A DNA stretch of 64,000 nucleotides from Streptomyces sp. NBC_00459 (GCF_036013955.1 NZ_CP107903.1:4340001-4404000); one strand, 5' to 3'; counted from the first letter of the stretch, positions 39,387-48,568 are shown. Numbers and translations are program-made. The notes: a model not told the origin generated them from the letters alone.

Positions 39387-40493
39387 TCACCGCAGCCCCG
39401 CCGCGCGGCGCAGCGCGTTGACCCGGTCGGTGACGTCCACGACCTCGTCGGCGCCCGGCAGGCCGCCGGTGCGCTGAGCGGGGAGGAACGTCTCGGGGAC
39501 CGGGGTGTGCACCGGCCCCTCCAGCTCGCACTCCGCCAGGCATTCACGGCACAGTCCGCTGACGATCTCCGTCGTGCGTTCGTCGGCGTCGCACAGACCG
39601 CAGACACTGATCACGCGGGTCACACGGGCGCGGCCGGCGGCCTGCTGTCCCGGCTTCGACTTCTTCGGCGGCATCTTGCTCTCCAGTCGCTTGCGGGCGA
39701 GTCCGCCCGGGTTGGTGACGTCGGGCGGGAGGCCGTCGGTCAGGGCTCGGGTGATGTCGTCGGCGCTCGCACCACGGGACAGCCACTCCGCGGCGAGAGA
39801 TTCGAGGGAACGGCAGTCGCCGTCGGACAGGGGCATACGTGCGTCGGCGGCGCGGAGTTCGGCGAGCGTCTGGTAGGCCGCGCTGGGCTGCTCGGCGGGC
39901 TGTTCGTCCGACTCGGCGTCGGGCGTCCCGTCCGACTTCCCACCCGTCTCGGGCCGCACGGCTTCCGGGGCCCGCGCCTCAGATCCCTCGGACTCCACGG
40001 GCTCCGCGGGCTCCTCGGGCACAACGGCCTCCTCGGGTACAACGGGCTCCTCGACACGGGCCAGCCCCGGCTGATAGCGCCCGGTGACGTCCCTGCCCCG
40101 GCGCTCCCGTACGAACTCCGCCCACCACTCGGCCGACCTGCGGGTACGCGACCAGTACGTGCGCGTCACCCACCGCATCGAGTTGTCCTCTGCGGTGATG
40201 TGCTCCTTGATCCAGCGCAGGTGTCCGGCGAGGGTGATGCGGCCCATCGAGACACGTACGGCCTGCTGGCCGTAGCGGGGGTGCTCGGCTGCGATCGCCT
40301 TGTAGCCCATGGCGTGGCCGTCTTCGAGGTGGTCGACGAAGACGGCGATCTCACGGTCGCGAGGGCGCAGATGTGCGAAGTCCGGGTCGGCGTGCGGTTC
40401 TTCGTCACCCGTTGCGCGTTTTCCGTAGCCCGTATTGGCCATCGGGTGGGACGGGGACGGCAGGGCAGGGCTAGGGTTGGCGTAAGCCACCAT
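39387..40493 (-). CDS. HTH (MarR-like) protein with a C-terminal zinc-ribbon
   Basis: 368 residues from the ATG at 40493; the frame open to 40631 has no ribosome-binding site. Residues 40-125 form a winged-helix module common in Streptomyces (LRPRDREIAVFVDHLEDGHA, RYGQQAVRVSMGRITLAGHL, MRWVTRTYWSRTRRSAEWWA). An acidic Pro/Glu-rich linker (about 140-210) follows. The C-terminal part has CGLCDADERTTEIVSGLCRE-C, a four-Cys zinc site. Function is unknown. Confidence 0.7.
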   Translation of the reverse strand: MVAYANPSPALPSPSHPMANTGYGKRATGDEEPHADPDFAHLRPRDREIAVFVDHLEDGHAMGYKAIAAEHPRYGQQAVRVSMGRITLAGHLRWIKEHITAEDNSMRWVTRTYWSRTRRSAEWWAEFVRERRGRDVTGRYQPGLARVEEPVVPEEAVVPEEPAEPVESEGSEARAPEAVRPETGGKSDGTPDAESDEQPAEQPSAAYQTLAELRAADARMPLSDGDCRSLESLAAEWLSRGASADDITRALTDGLPPDVTNPGGLARKRLESKMPPKKSKPGQQAAGRARVTRVISVCGLCDADERTTEIVSGLCRECLAECELEGPVHTPVPETFLPAQRTGGLPGADEVVDVTDRVNALRRAAGLR

Positions 40494-40744
40494 CGAAGGT
40501 TCCGTTCGATGCGTAGGTCTAGGCCCTGGCACTGGTGCTCTAACACCGGCCGGGGCCGATCTATTTGCTTGTGTTTGCCGTGAACCTAGAGTGGCTTTAC
40601 GTTCCGGCGCAAGCTGATCACGGAACGTCACCCGTTCGGGTTACGCCGTCTCAACTCCCGTACAGAATTGGTTGGTTGGTTGGGTTTTCACCCATCCCAA
40701 AACCCAGAACCCAAAACCCAGAGGAAGAGCTCGAAGCCCGAGAC
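40494..40744. other. Intergenic interval with short A/C repeats
   Basis: No gene is seen. TTGGTTGGTTGGG (about 40669-40681) and CCCAAAACCCAGAACCCAAA-type units (about 40695-40722) give a low-complexity patch unlike the flanking DNA. Confidence 0.4.
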
Positions 40745-40936
40745 TCAAGCTCCGGGCTGAGCTGCGAAGATGAACGCCGTCCAGGCGGGGGCGGTTATGT
40801 ACAGCTCGGGGCCCGTGGGGTTCTTGGAATCGCGGATGTGGACGGTTGATCGGGGGGCGGGGAGGGCGACCTCGACGCAGTTGCCACCCTCATCGTCGCT
40901 GTAGCTCGACTTGAACCACTGCAACTGCTCGGTCAC
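40745..40936 (-). CDS. DUF397 protein
   Basis: 63 residues, the full domain: WFKSSYSDDEGGNCVEVALP followed by VHIRDSKNPTGPELYITAPA and WTAFI. It starts at a GTG that overlaps the XRE stop by GTGA (40933-40936). DUF397 proteins nearly always follow an XRE/DUF5753 regulator and behave as its partner. The BldB/AbaA-like relatives affect development or antibiotic production in Streptomyces. Confidence 0.92.
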   Translation of the reverse strand: MTEQLQWFKSSYSDDEGGNCVEVALPAPRSTVHIRDSKNPTGPELYITAPAWTAFIFAAQPGA

Positions 40937-41763
40937 GGCTGATCCACCATCCGTTCGAGGAAACGGGCCGACTCAGCGGGGTTGAGAGCCTGCGCTCGAA
41001 TCATGCTAAGCCGCTCCATCACCCGGCTGACAACCTCCGGGTCGGCCGTCAGATCGCTGGCGAACGGGCCCTCCGAGAAGGCGAGTCGCTCGTGTTCCCG
41101 GGTCTCCAGCAGCACCATGGGCCCCATCAGCGCGGCAGTGATGGCCCGCTCGAAGGGGAGCACTTGCAACGCGACGTTTCGCAGGGAAGCCGATAGCAGC
41201 AGTCGGTGCAACTGCTCGGCGTTCACCTGAGAGCTGCGCAGTGCCGCCTCGTACAGAACGAAGCTCAGGCCCACCGGCGGCTTCCGGTCCGTGAGGATGG
41301 CCTGCCGCTCCATGCGTGCCGCGATCCGCTCCTCCACGGTGTCCTCGTCCAGGGGCGGATAGCGGCTCTCGATCAGTGAGCGCGCGTATGCCTCGGTCTG
41401 CAACAACCCTGGGATCAGGGCGACTTCGTACGACCAGAGACTGATCGCCTGCTGCTCGTACTGCATGAAGTCCTGCGCCCGAGCCGGAAACGGCTCCCTC
41501 TTCACGTACTCCTTCGCGGCGCTGAGCAAGCCGTCCGCGCGGCACAGTTCATCCGCCGCGTCGAGCACGCGGGGCGTCGGCATGCGTACGCCCTGCTCCA
41601 TGGACTTGATCGTGTCCGGCGAGTAGTTGGCGGCGGCGCCCAGTTCCTCGCGGGTGACGTTCGCCTTCGTGCGCCAGCGTTTCAGCTGGTTGCCGCTGTA
41701 ACGCCAGGTGCCCGGCGACGGCTGCGAGTTGGGGTTGGGTTTGGGGTTGTACTGGACTGACAC
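40933..41763 (-). CDS. XRE regulator with DUF5753 domain
   Basis: 276 residues from a GTG at 41763 with GGAGG eight bases upstream; the open frame to 42231 runs antisense to another gene. The HTH is at about 20-80 (GNQLKRWRTKANVTREELGA, AANYSPDTIKSMEQGVRMPT). DUF5753 follows (QYEQQAISLWSYEVALIPGL, LQTEAYARSLIESRYPP, RMERQAILTDRKPPVGLSFV, LYEAALR). It is translationally coupled to the DUF397 gene. The pair resembles toxin-antitoxin-like regulatory modules that act on development, but target genes are unknown. Confidence 0.92.
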   Translation of the reverse strand: MSVQYNPKPNPNSQPSPGTWRYSGNQLKRWRTKANVTREELGAAANYSPDTIKSMEQGVRMPTPRVLDAADELCRADGLLSAAKEYVKREPFPARAQDFMQYEQQAISLWSYEVALIPGLLQTEAYARSLIESRYPPLDEDTVEERIAARMERQAILTDRKPPVGLSFVLYEAALRSSQVNAEQLHRLLLSASLRNVALQVLPFERAITAALMGPMVLLETREHERLAFSEGPFASDLTADPEVVSRVMERLSMIRAQALNPAESARFLERMVDQP

Positions 41764-41841
41764 AGCGGCCACCTCCGACTGATACACCCCGGTGTGTATC
41801 ACCTCAGTCGCTACCGAGCGTAGCCCGGTGCACGTCACCGT

Positions 41842-42258
41842 GTGACCATGACGAACGCGATCCCCCACCACCGCCCCGACTGGGTGCCCCTCGCCGGCCA
41901 CCATCTCCGCCTGTCCGGCGTCCACTTCGACACGATCCGTGTCCAGGGCGTACGCGGGGAACAGGTCGCCGCCGACCTCATCGAGGCGACCGACGGGGAC
42001 GCGGGGCCCGTCGTCTGCGAGGTGACCGGCTTCCGCTGGATGTACTTCCTGCTCGCACCCGGGGAGGTGAGGAAGCACAACTGGCCCTTGGGCGTACAGC
42101 GGTTCGGCGAGAAGGGATCGCGCACCGTGACGTACATCGGCATCCCGGCGCTGGACGGGAACACGTGGCCGTTGCGGTGGTACAGCGAGCCGACTCCGGG
42201 CGCCCCACATGTGAATGCGGAACGATTGCACGCGGTGTTGGGACTGGCCGGGATGTAG
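41842..42258 (+). CDS. Conserved Streptomyces protein of unknown function
   Basis: 138 residues from a GTG at 41842 or an ATG at 41848; neither has a clear ribosome-binding site. The sequence (RPDWVPLAGHHLRLSGVHFD, TIRVQGVRGEQVAADLIEAT, CEVTGFRWMYFLLAPGEVRK, GSRTVTYIGIPALDGNTWPL) resembles a small family often found divergent from XRE/DUF397 pairs. I cannot name its role. It is divergent from the XRE gene, and its stop is one base from the convergent trypsin-STAND gene. Confidence 0.75.
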   Translation: MTMTNAIPHHRPDWVPLAGHHLRLSGVHFDTIRVQGVRGEQVAADLIEATDGDAGPVVCEVTGFRWMYFLLAPGEVRKHNWPLGVQRFGEKGSRTVTYIGIPALDGNTWPLRWYSEPTPGAPHVNAERLHAVLGLAGM

Positions 42259-42259
42259 G

Positions 42260-45190
42260 TCAGGACCGCGCTTTGCAAGCTATGGACAGCTGCCGTCGCA
42301 TGTCTTCCGTCAACTCGTGGTTGTCGCCGAGTGCCCGGCTGCATTCGGCAAGTGCCTGGCCGAACATTTCGATCCCCCGTACGGTATCCCCTGCCAACAT
42401 GTATGCGGCGGCGAGGTTTCCTCGCAAAACGAGCGTGTCCCGGTGCCTCTCACCTAATACCCGAAGGCAACTGTTCAGCGTCTGTTCCATCAGCGGGATC
42501 GCACGGCCCAAATCCCCTGCTTCCTTGTATGCCGTACCAAGGCTGCCCCGCAGGACCAGCACGTCAGGGTGGTCCTGCCCCACTCCGAGTCTGGCCTCCA
42601 ACGTCCGCTCGAACAACGGAATCGCCTTCCCGAGAGCCCCCACCGTCAGGTACGCGTTGGCAAGATTGCTCTGCGAGGACAACGTGTCCGGGTGATCCTT
42701 GCCCAATACCCGGAGGCAATCAGCCATCACCCGCTCCATCAGAGGAATCGCCCGTGGCAGGTCACCCGCTGACCTGTATGCGTAGGCCAGGTTTCCCCGA
42801 GAGACCAGCGTGTGCGGGTGATCCTCACCCATGACCCGCACATGGCCTACCAAATTCTGCTCAAACAATGGGAGCGCCTTTCCCACATTCCCTGCGACCG
42901 CATACGCGCCGGCAAGGTTTCCCTCGAGGACAAGGGTCAACGGGTGATCCTCACCCAATTGCCGCACGCGACTCTCCAGTGTCCCCTCGAACAACGGGAT
43001 TGCCCTCTCCAAGTCCCCCGCCGTCTGGTACGCGCTGGCCAGGTTGTTCTGCGAGGCCAACGTGTCCAGGTGATCCTCCCCCAAATTTCGCACGCGAGCC
43101 TCCAACGTCCGCTCCAACAACGGGATCGCCCGCCCCAGATCCCCCGCTTCCTGGTACGCGACAGCAAGGTTGCCCTGCGAGGTCAACATGTCGGGGTGAT
43201 CCTCACCGAGCAACCGGACGGCCGCTGCCAAAGAGCGTCCGAAGTAGTGGATGGCTTGACTCAACGGACCTTGCTGTTGGAGGAACCGCCCTGCCTGCAC
43301 CAACATCAGGGACATCTCCGCAGAGTCCTCGGCTGGATCACTCACGTCGAGAAGCGCTTCGACATGCGGGAGCAAGGCTCTCCAAGTGGGCCAACCCGCA
43401 ACGTTCAGGCCAGGACTCTGCGGAAGTTCACCGAGCATCAATTCCACAGCCCGGTCACGTGCAGCACGAATGCTTCCCCGATCTCGATGAGGATCGTCCA
43501 CCGCCGGAGTCCGGGCCACCGTCTGCACCAGTCGGTGAACGCCGACCCCCGCCCGGTCGAGCGTGATCATGTTGTAGTCGGCCAGCAGCCCCAGGAGTTG
43601 GGCGAGGTCCATGGGATCCTCGGCCAGCGGCGTGAAGAGGTCGCGTGGGATGCCCGTCGGGGCATACCACGCGGCGATTCGCAGAATGTCCACGGCACGT
43701 GGGTCCAGCTCCTGGAGTGCGTCCAGCGTGATGCGCCAGATCCGGGCCACCGTCCGGGCGGGATCCGAGCCGCCGGGTGCCGTATCCGTGGCCCGCTCGG
43801 GATATCGACGTAGATGAGCCCGGTACTCGGCTGCCGTGATTCCCCTCTGTCCGATGAAGGCACCCGCTTGTTCCAGTGCCAGTGGTAGGTGTCCGAGGTC
43901 GTCGGCCAAAGCGCGCGCCTCATCTTCTTCTTCGTCGTCTCCGACGAGGCGCGACAGCAGCTCCAGCGAGGCTTCGTCGTCCAGCACAGGCAGCGCGATC
44001 GGGTCGCCGACCCAACCCCGCTGGTACCTGCTGGTGATCAAGTGGCGTCCAGCTGACCGGAGTTGGCCGGTCCAAGCGTGCAACTGCTCTGGTTTCTCGG
44101 CATTGTCGAAGACCAGGAGCCAGCCCGGATGGGTCTGCAGCCACCCGACGGCCCACTCGGCGGCCTGTGCGGTGGTGAGCCCGGAAACTGCGCCGCCCCG
44201 CAGACGGATCGTGAGGGCAGCAAAGCCCGCCTCGATCAGTTCGGGGGTGTCCGAACGGATCCACCACACCAGCCGGTAGGCCTTCCCGTGGTTGTGCGCG
44301 TAATGCAGGGCCAGCGTCGTCTTGCCGACCCCACCGAGTCCGTGCACCGTCTGGGTGATCGTCTGCGACTCCGTCGAGAGGGCTCTCTCCAGCTCGGCCA
44401 TCATCTCCGCCCTACCGACAAAGATCGGCGACGGCAGCTCCGGCAAGTTGTTCACACCCGACGGAACTTCGACGTCGTACGCCGTTGCCGTACGCGGCGG
44501 ACCCTCACGGTCGGCAGCCGTAACGTCCTCCGGAACCAACTCCCCCACCGCCGCGACGAACCCGGGCCGCGCCGCCAGCGACACCACCGACACCGCCGTC
44601 AACTGATCCCCGTCGTAGTCCCGTTGCCGGTCGGTCGTCACAACCCCGATAAGCCGCCCCCGCGCGAACAACGCCGCGCCCGACGCCCCCGCCCACCGTG
44701 ACTTCTCGTCCGGTTTGCTGGGGACGGCGACCCCGTCGACGTACGCGGCGATCAGACCACCGGACTTGAGCCCGGTCAGCGTCTCGATGTGGCCGCGGAT
44801 CTCCTTGGTGTCGCGGATGCCGTCCCGCATCTCCGAACGGGGAAATCCGACCGCAACGCACTTCAACCGCTCGTCCCTGACCACCGACCCGTCGATCCGA
44901 CCCCATCGGACAGTCTCAACGCCCGTCGGCGGCACCCACCCCGGATCCGTGATCCTGACCAACGCACCGTCCGCCTACGGCTCCCGTTCCAGATCGGGTG
45001 CACCCTGCGGCCACAGCACCTCGGCCGCAACCCACTTCGGCTCCTCGGAACCCAGCCGCCGGACCTCCAACACCCCACAGCCCAGCACATTGTGAAGAGC
45101 CGTCAGCACCAGCCGATCCGCCACGAGATACCCGGTCCCCGAACACTTCCCGACCGGGTTCCAGATCTCCACGACCCGCCGTATGTCCAC
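42260..45190 (-). pseudogene. Trypsin / NB-ARC / TPR protein interrupted by one in-frame amber codon
   Basis: From a GTG at 45190 (GGGGGTG eight bases upstream) the frame reads 71 codons, meets TAG at 44977-44975, and then continues open for 904 codons to 42260. The trypsin triad is split. His33 (LVLTALHNVLG) is before the stop; Asp (ADGALV) is two codons after it; Ser (WAGASGAALFARG) lies about 95 codons further. Then come the NB-ARC P-loop VHGLGGVGKTTLALHYAH, WLLVFDNAE and DLGHLPLALEQAG, and six to seven 42-residue TPR units (GEDHPDTL...NLAxAYxxAGDL...AIPLFERTL). A TTG at 44962 could restart a 900-residue product without His and Asp. The trypco2 gene is upstream. Confidence 0.75.
42300..43260 (-). 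repeat. Array of ~126-bp repeats encoding TPR units
   Basis: The 42-residue units of the TPR region recur at 126-base steps (for example VLGEDHPDTLxSQxNLA). DNA similarity between units is high enough for recombination to change copy number. Confidence 0.7.
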
Positions 45191-45218
45191 CGACCAACAC
45201 CCCCGTGCCTGCTCCCCG

Positions 45219-45530
45219 TTACTCGGGGCGTTCCCCGGACTTATCCGCGATACGCAGATCCACGCCCTCGGCATCGACCGGCTGAAGTGTGATCTTCACG
45301 CGGTTCGTCGTGCCCTTCGACCGTGCGGCCCTCGCCTCCGCACCGAACGGCAGCACCAGCACCTTCGCCCGAGCCTCCCCGTCCTTCTTCACGTCCACGG
45401 AGAACTCGACCTCGACAGGCCCGGTCCGAAACTGAATCTCCTGCCCCGCCCCGTCCCGCGCCGCCTGCTGAAGCTCCGCCCGGATCGCCCCGATCGCCTC
45501 GGCCAGACCCACCCACGCCTCGTCCGCCAC
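45219..45530 (-). CDS. Trypco2 (trypsin-co-occurring) domain protein
   Basis: 103 residues from a GTG with AAGGGGG upstream. The sequence GLAEAIGAIRAELQQAARDG, IQFRTGPVEVEFSVDVKKDG and RVKITLQPVDAEGVDLRIAD matches the trypco2/CU044_2847 pattern: an N-terminal helix followed by a beta-sandwich-like part. Trypco domains were described as small accessory modules of NTPase-centred conflict systems with trypsin-like proteases. It is 28 bases ahead of the trypsin-NB-ARC-TPR gene on the same strand, one operon. Confidence 0.8.
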   Translation of the reverse strand: MADEAWVGLAEAIGAIRAELQQAARDGAGQEIQFRTGPVEVEFSVDVKKDGEARAKVLVLPFGAEARAARSKGTTNRVKITLQPVDAEGVDLRIADKSGERPE

Positions 45531-45640
45531 CCAACGCCCCCTTACATCCCCTTACGGGAATCCCCGTACACGCGCTGTGGGGCGCAGCGTACTCGCCGCG
45601 CCCCACCCGGGACGTCCCCTATCGGTGATCCCACCGCCGG

Positions 45641-45973
45641 TCAGGCCGCGCCGACCACCCGGTCCCCGTACTCGATCGTCACAGTGACCCTCGCCCCGAG
45701 CCCCTCCGCATACGTACGCATCGTCTCCAGGTTGTGGATCTCTCCCCGCTCGATCTGGGAGACCCTGGCCTGGGAGATGCCTACCGACTCGGCCACCTGA
45801 CTCTGCGTCAACCCCTGCTCCTCGCGGATCTCCCGCAGATGGTGACCCAGCACGTGTGCCTCGGTCGCCGTACGCGCCGCCTGCTTGCGGGACTCCCATT
45901 CGGCGTCGGACAGCTCGGGGTGGTTCTCCCGGATCCGGCGCTTGACCTCTGCCCAGCTGCTGTACTGGCTCAT
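45641..45973 (-). CDS. HTH antitoxin of a HigBA/RelBE-type pair
   Basis: 110 residues. The N-terminal half is helical (VKRRIRENHPELSDAEWESR). The XRE HTH is at about 45-95 (LREIREEQGLTQSQVAESVG, ISQARVSQIERGEIHNLETM). A short beta tail (ARVTVTIEYGDRVVG) follows. Its start overlaps the stop of the upstream toxin by four bases (45970-45973), the toxin-first order of HigBA. It should neutralise the toxin and repress the shared promoter. Confidence 0.88.
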   Translation of the reverse strand: MSQYSSWAEVKRRIRENHPELSDAEWESRKQAARTATEAHVLGHHLREIREEQGLTQSQVAESVGISQARVSQIERGEIHNLETMRTYAEGLGARVTVTIEYGDRVVGAA

Positions 45974-46365
45974 CGGGCCTTCCCGTCCTCTCCCGCCTTG
46001 TCTGCGGCGGTCAGGTACTCCTCATAGCGAGCCTCGGCGAGGGGGACCGACTCGCGGTACCAGTCCCTCCAACGGCCTGACTTGTCTCCTGCCACCAGCA
46101 GAATCGCCTCCCGCTTCGGATCGAAGACGAACAGGATGCGGATCTCAGTGTTCCCCGAGCTACCTGGCCGCAGCTCCTTCAGGTTGTGGGTACGGCAGCC
46201 GGAAAGCCTGTCCACGAGCGGACGCCCGAGCGCCGGCCCGCTTTCTGTCAGCATGTCGACCGCCGCTTCGACGAGGTCCGCCGACACCGGATCCTCCTCT
46301 GCCAGCTTGAGCAGCCACGACTCCACCGATGGGTGGAGGTTGATCTCCCAGTTCATGCTCCGCAT
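45970..46365 (-). CDS. HigB/RelE-type toxin of a toxin-antitoxin pair
   Basis: 131 residues from ATG 46365 (an ATG at 46356 fits MNWEINLHPSV equally well). Family landmarks are WEINLHPSVESWLLKLAEED, LVEAAVDMLTESGPALGRPL, SGCRTHNLKELRPGSSGNTE and IRILFVFDPKREAILLVAGD, then KSGRWRDWY. This is the Gp49/HigB-like branch of RelE toxins that cut mRNA on the ribosome. Arg and Lys in the LKELRPG and IRILF strands are the usual active-site residues. Antitoxin follows with overlap. Confidence 0.88.
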   Translation of the reverse strand: MRSMNWEINLHPSVESWLLKLAEEDPVSADLVEAAVDMLTESGPALGRPLVDRLSGCRTHNLKELRPGSSGNTEIRILFVFDPKREAILLVAGDKSGRWRDWYRESVPLAEARYEEYLTAADKAGEDGKAR

Positions 46366-46453
46366 CCCAGCCTACGGCGCACACCAGCAGAAGGGAATCC
46401 TTATATCTTCAGCTCAACGGGTGAATGGCAACACGATCCAAGTGACGTGAACG

Positions 46454-47113
46454 CTACTTGACCGTCCGCAGCCCCAGCGGCTCCGCGATCTCCTCCGCCA
46501 TCACCTTGCCGGCCTCCTCCGCCAGGGTCTCGTCGCCGAGTTCCTGGTCCGTGTCCAGGCCGTCCAGCTCCGCCAGGGGCTGGTTCAGGCGGACATGGGC
46601 GACCAGGGACTGGAGCGCGCGCAGGGTCGCGGACGCGGTCGAGCCCCAGTTGGAGAAGTACGAGAACTGCCACCACCACAGGGCCTCCGTGGTGCGGCCC
46701 GCACGGTAGTGGATCATGCCGTGGCGAAGGTCGGCGATGACGTCCGCCAGGTCGTCGGAGATACGGGCCGGGACCGGGGCCTTGCGGGGCTCGTAGGGGT
46801 CGAAGACCTCCGAGTAGACGTCCACCGGGTCCAGCATCAGCGCCAGCCGTTCGCGGATGTCGTCCACGTCCGGCTCCGGGCCCATGTCGGGCTCGTAGCG
46901 CTCGTCCGGGAGGATGTCCTCGTGCGCGCCGAGACGGCCGCCGGCCAGCAGCAGCTGGGAGACCTCCAGGAGGAGGAACGGGACCGCCGAGTCCGGCTCG
47001 TCGCCCTTCGCCACCTCGGTGACGGCCACCAGGAAGCTCTCCACCTGGTCGGCGATCTGGACCGCGAAGTCGTCGGGGTCCTGCGTCGTGTTGTGCAGCG
47101 TGGCGTCAGACAT
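46454..47113 (-). CDS. DUF5063 protein
   Basis: 219 residues. The sequence (FAVQIADQVESFLVAVTEVA, SAVPFLLLEVSQLLLAGGRL, WWWQFSYFSNWGSTASATLR, LQSLVAHVRLNQPLAELDGL) matches the DUF5063 family that regularly follows recR in Streptomyces. The start overlaps the recR stop by eight bases, so translation is coupled. Mainly helical and soluble; function unknown, possibly linked to recombination repair by context. Confidence 0.88.
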   Translation of the reverse strand: MSDATLHNTTQDPDDFAVQIADQVESFLVAVTEVAKGDEPDSAVPFLLLEVSQLLLAGGRLGAHEDILPDERYEPDMGPEPDVDDIRERLALMLDPVDVYSEVFDPYEPRKAPVPARISDDLADVIADLRHGMIHYRAGRTTEALWWWQFSYFSNWGSTASATLRALQSLVAHVRLNQPLAELDGLDTDQELGDETLAEEAGKVMAEEIAEPLGLRTVK

Positions 47114-47705
47114 CTAGAAGTCGTCTCCCCTCGAAGGCGCGGCCAAGGGTCACCTCGTCCGCGTATTCCAGGTCGCCACCCACAGGGAGGCCGCTGGCCA
47201 GGCGGGTGACCTTGAGGCCCATGGGTTTGATCATGCGGGCGAGGTAGGTCGCTGTGGCCTCGCCCTCCAGGTTCGGGTCCGTGGCCAGGATCAGTTCCGT
47301 GACCGCGCCGTCCGCGAGGCGGGCCAGCAGTTCCCTGATACGGAGGTCGTCCGGGCCCACCCCTTCGATCGGGCTGATCGCGCCGCCCAGGACGTGGTAC
47401 TTGCCCCGGAACTCACGCGTCCGCTCGACCGCCACGACGTCCTTGGGCTCCTCGACGACACAGATGACCGTCGGGTCCCGGCGCGGGTCGCGGCAGATGC
47501 CGCACAGCTCCTCCTGCGCGACGTTCCCACAGGTCGCGCAGAAGCGGACTTTCGCCTTCACTTCGAGGAGGGCGTGCGCGAGGCGCCGTACGTCCGTCGG
47601 CTCCGCCTGGAGGATGTGGAAGGCGATCCGCTGCGCGCTCTTGGGACCGACGCCGGGGAGCCGCCCCAGTTCGTCGATGAGGTCCTGGACCACGCCTTCG
47701 TACAA
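47106..47705 (-). CDS. recR: Recombination mediator RecR
   Basis: 199 residues from a TTG at 47705, the usual family length; the frame open to 48035 is not coding. The N-terminal HhH segment is LIDELGRLPGVGPKSAQRIA, followed by zinc finger FCATCGNVAQEELCGICRDP and the Toprim domain (VICVVEEPKDVVAVERTREF, KYHVLGGAISPIEGVGPDDL, LATDPNLEGEATATYLARMI). RecR forms a clamp with RecO/RecF to load RecA on gaps. ybaB is upstream and DUF5063 downstream on the same strand, the usual order. Confidence 0.95.
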   Translation of the reverse strand: MYEGVVQDLIDELGRLPGVGPKSAQRIAFHILQAEPTDVRRLAHALLEVKAKVRFCATCGNVAQEELCGICRDPRRDPTVICVVEEPKDVVAVERTREFRGKYHVLGGAISPIEGVGPDDLRIRELLARLADGAVTELILATDPNLEGEATATYLARMIKPMGLKVTRLASGLPVGGDLEYADEVTLGRAFEGRRLLDV

Positions 47706-47844
47706 CGGACTGCCTTTCCTGTTTCCGGTCGCGTTTCCGGTCGTGTTTCCTGTCGTGCTTCGGGTGCTTCGATCCTGTTGTACGTACCGTAGTTGGCCGC
47801 CGCCCACCTGAGGAAGGCGGGACGGGGGGCGCGCGGTGCGAACG

Positions 47845-48192
47845 TCAGAACGGCAGACCGGGAATGCCGCTGCCGCCGCCACCCAGACCCTGGGCCAGCG
47901 GGCCCAGCTTCTGCTGCTGAAGCTGCTGCGCGTTCTCGTTCGCCGCCTGTACGGCCGCCACGACCAGGTCGGCGAGAGTCTCCGTGTCCTCCGGGTCGAC
48001 CGCCTTCGGGTCGATCTTGAGGGCCCGCAGTTCACCGGCGCCCGTCACGGTCGCCTTCACCAGACCACCGCCCGCCTGCCCGTCGACCTCGGTCCGCGCC
48101 AGCTCCTCCTGCGCGTTCGCCAGGTCCTGCTGCATCTTCTGGGCCTGCTGGAGCAGCTGCTGCATGTTGGGCTGGCCACCACCGGGGATCAC
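47845..48192 (-). CDS. ybaB: YbaB/EbfC nucleoid-associated protein
   Basis: 115 residues from a GTG. An N-terminal helix rich in Gln (MQQLLQQAQKMQQDLANAQE) is followed by the beta core GGGLVKATVTGAGELRALKI and the C-terminal helix (LADLVVAAVQAANENAQQLQ). It forms dimers that bind DNA broadly. Upstream of recR as in most bacteria. Its promoter region contains two tandem repeat tracts. Confidence 0.92.
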   Translation of the reverse strand: MIPGGGQPNMQQLLQQAQKMQQDLANAQEELARTEVDGQAGGGLVKATVTGAGELRALKIDPKAVDPEDTETLADLVVAAVQAANENAQQLQQQKLGPLAQGLGGGGSGIPGLPF

Positions 48193-48204
48193 GATCAGCT
48201 CCTC

Positions 48205-48274
48205 GTTGTCCGTTGTCCGTTGTCCGTTGTCCGTAGTCGTGCGAGTCGTGCGAGTCGTGCGAGTCGTGCGTGCG
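48205..48274. repeat. Two short tandem repeat tracts upstream of ybaB
   Basis: CGTTGTC repeats four times at about 48204-48232, followed directly by GTCGTGCGA four times at about 48236-48272. The tracts start 12 bases upstream of the ybaB GTG, so copy-number change would alter its leader. Confidence 0.75.
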
Positions 48275-48568
48275 AAATTCGGCGTTCGGCACGAGCCTAC
48301 GTGGTCGGCTGTGCCGTCGCTCCAGCACTCTTTCGAGTGAGCCGGTCCTTTGGCCTATACCTGATCAAGGGCTTCTTCCGAGCGGAAAAGAAACGAAAGC
48401 CCGGTCACCGCCACCCATTGGGCGGTAGGAATGGGGCGGCGCGACAGCTTTACACCGGCACCAGACGTCACGCGGGCACCTTACGGTGTCACGCACTGTG
48501 ATGGATTGTGCTCAGTCTGCTCAGTTGCTCAGCCATGTGGTCAGTCTGTTCAGCCAAGGGAGTGCCGG
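48275..48568. other. Divergent promoter interval between ybaB and the SLATT gene
   Basis: No gene is seen. The central part (48300-48400) is more AT-rich and probably holds both promoters. Confidence 0.4.

Noticed and set aside
40933..42231. 432-residue XRE protein
   Set aside because: The upstream 156 codons are antisense to the 41842 gene. The GTG at 41763 with GGAGG is better.
42300..43260. CRISPR-like or satellite array
   Set aside because: The 126-base period equals the 42-residue TPR unit, so the repeats are coding.
48205..48274. CRISPR-like array
   Set aside because: The units are 7 and 9 bases in direct tandem without spacers, so it is a microsatellite.
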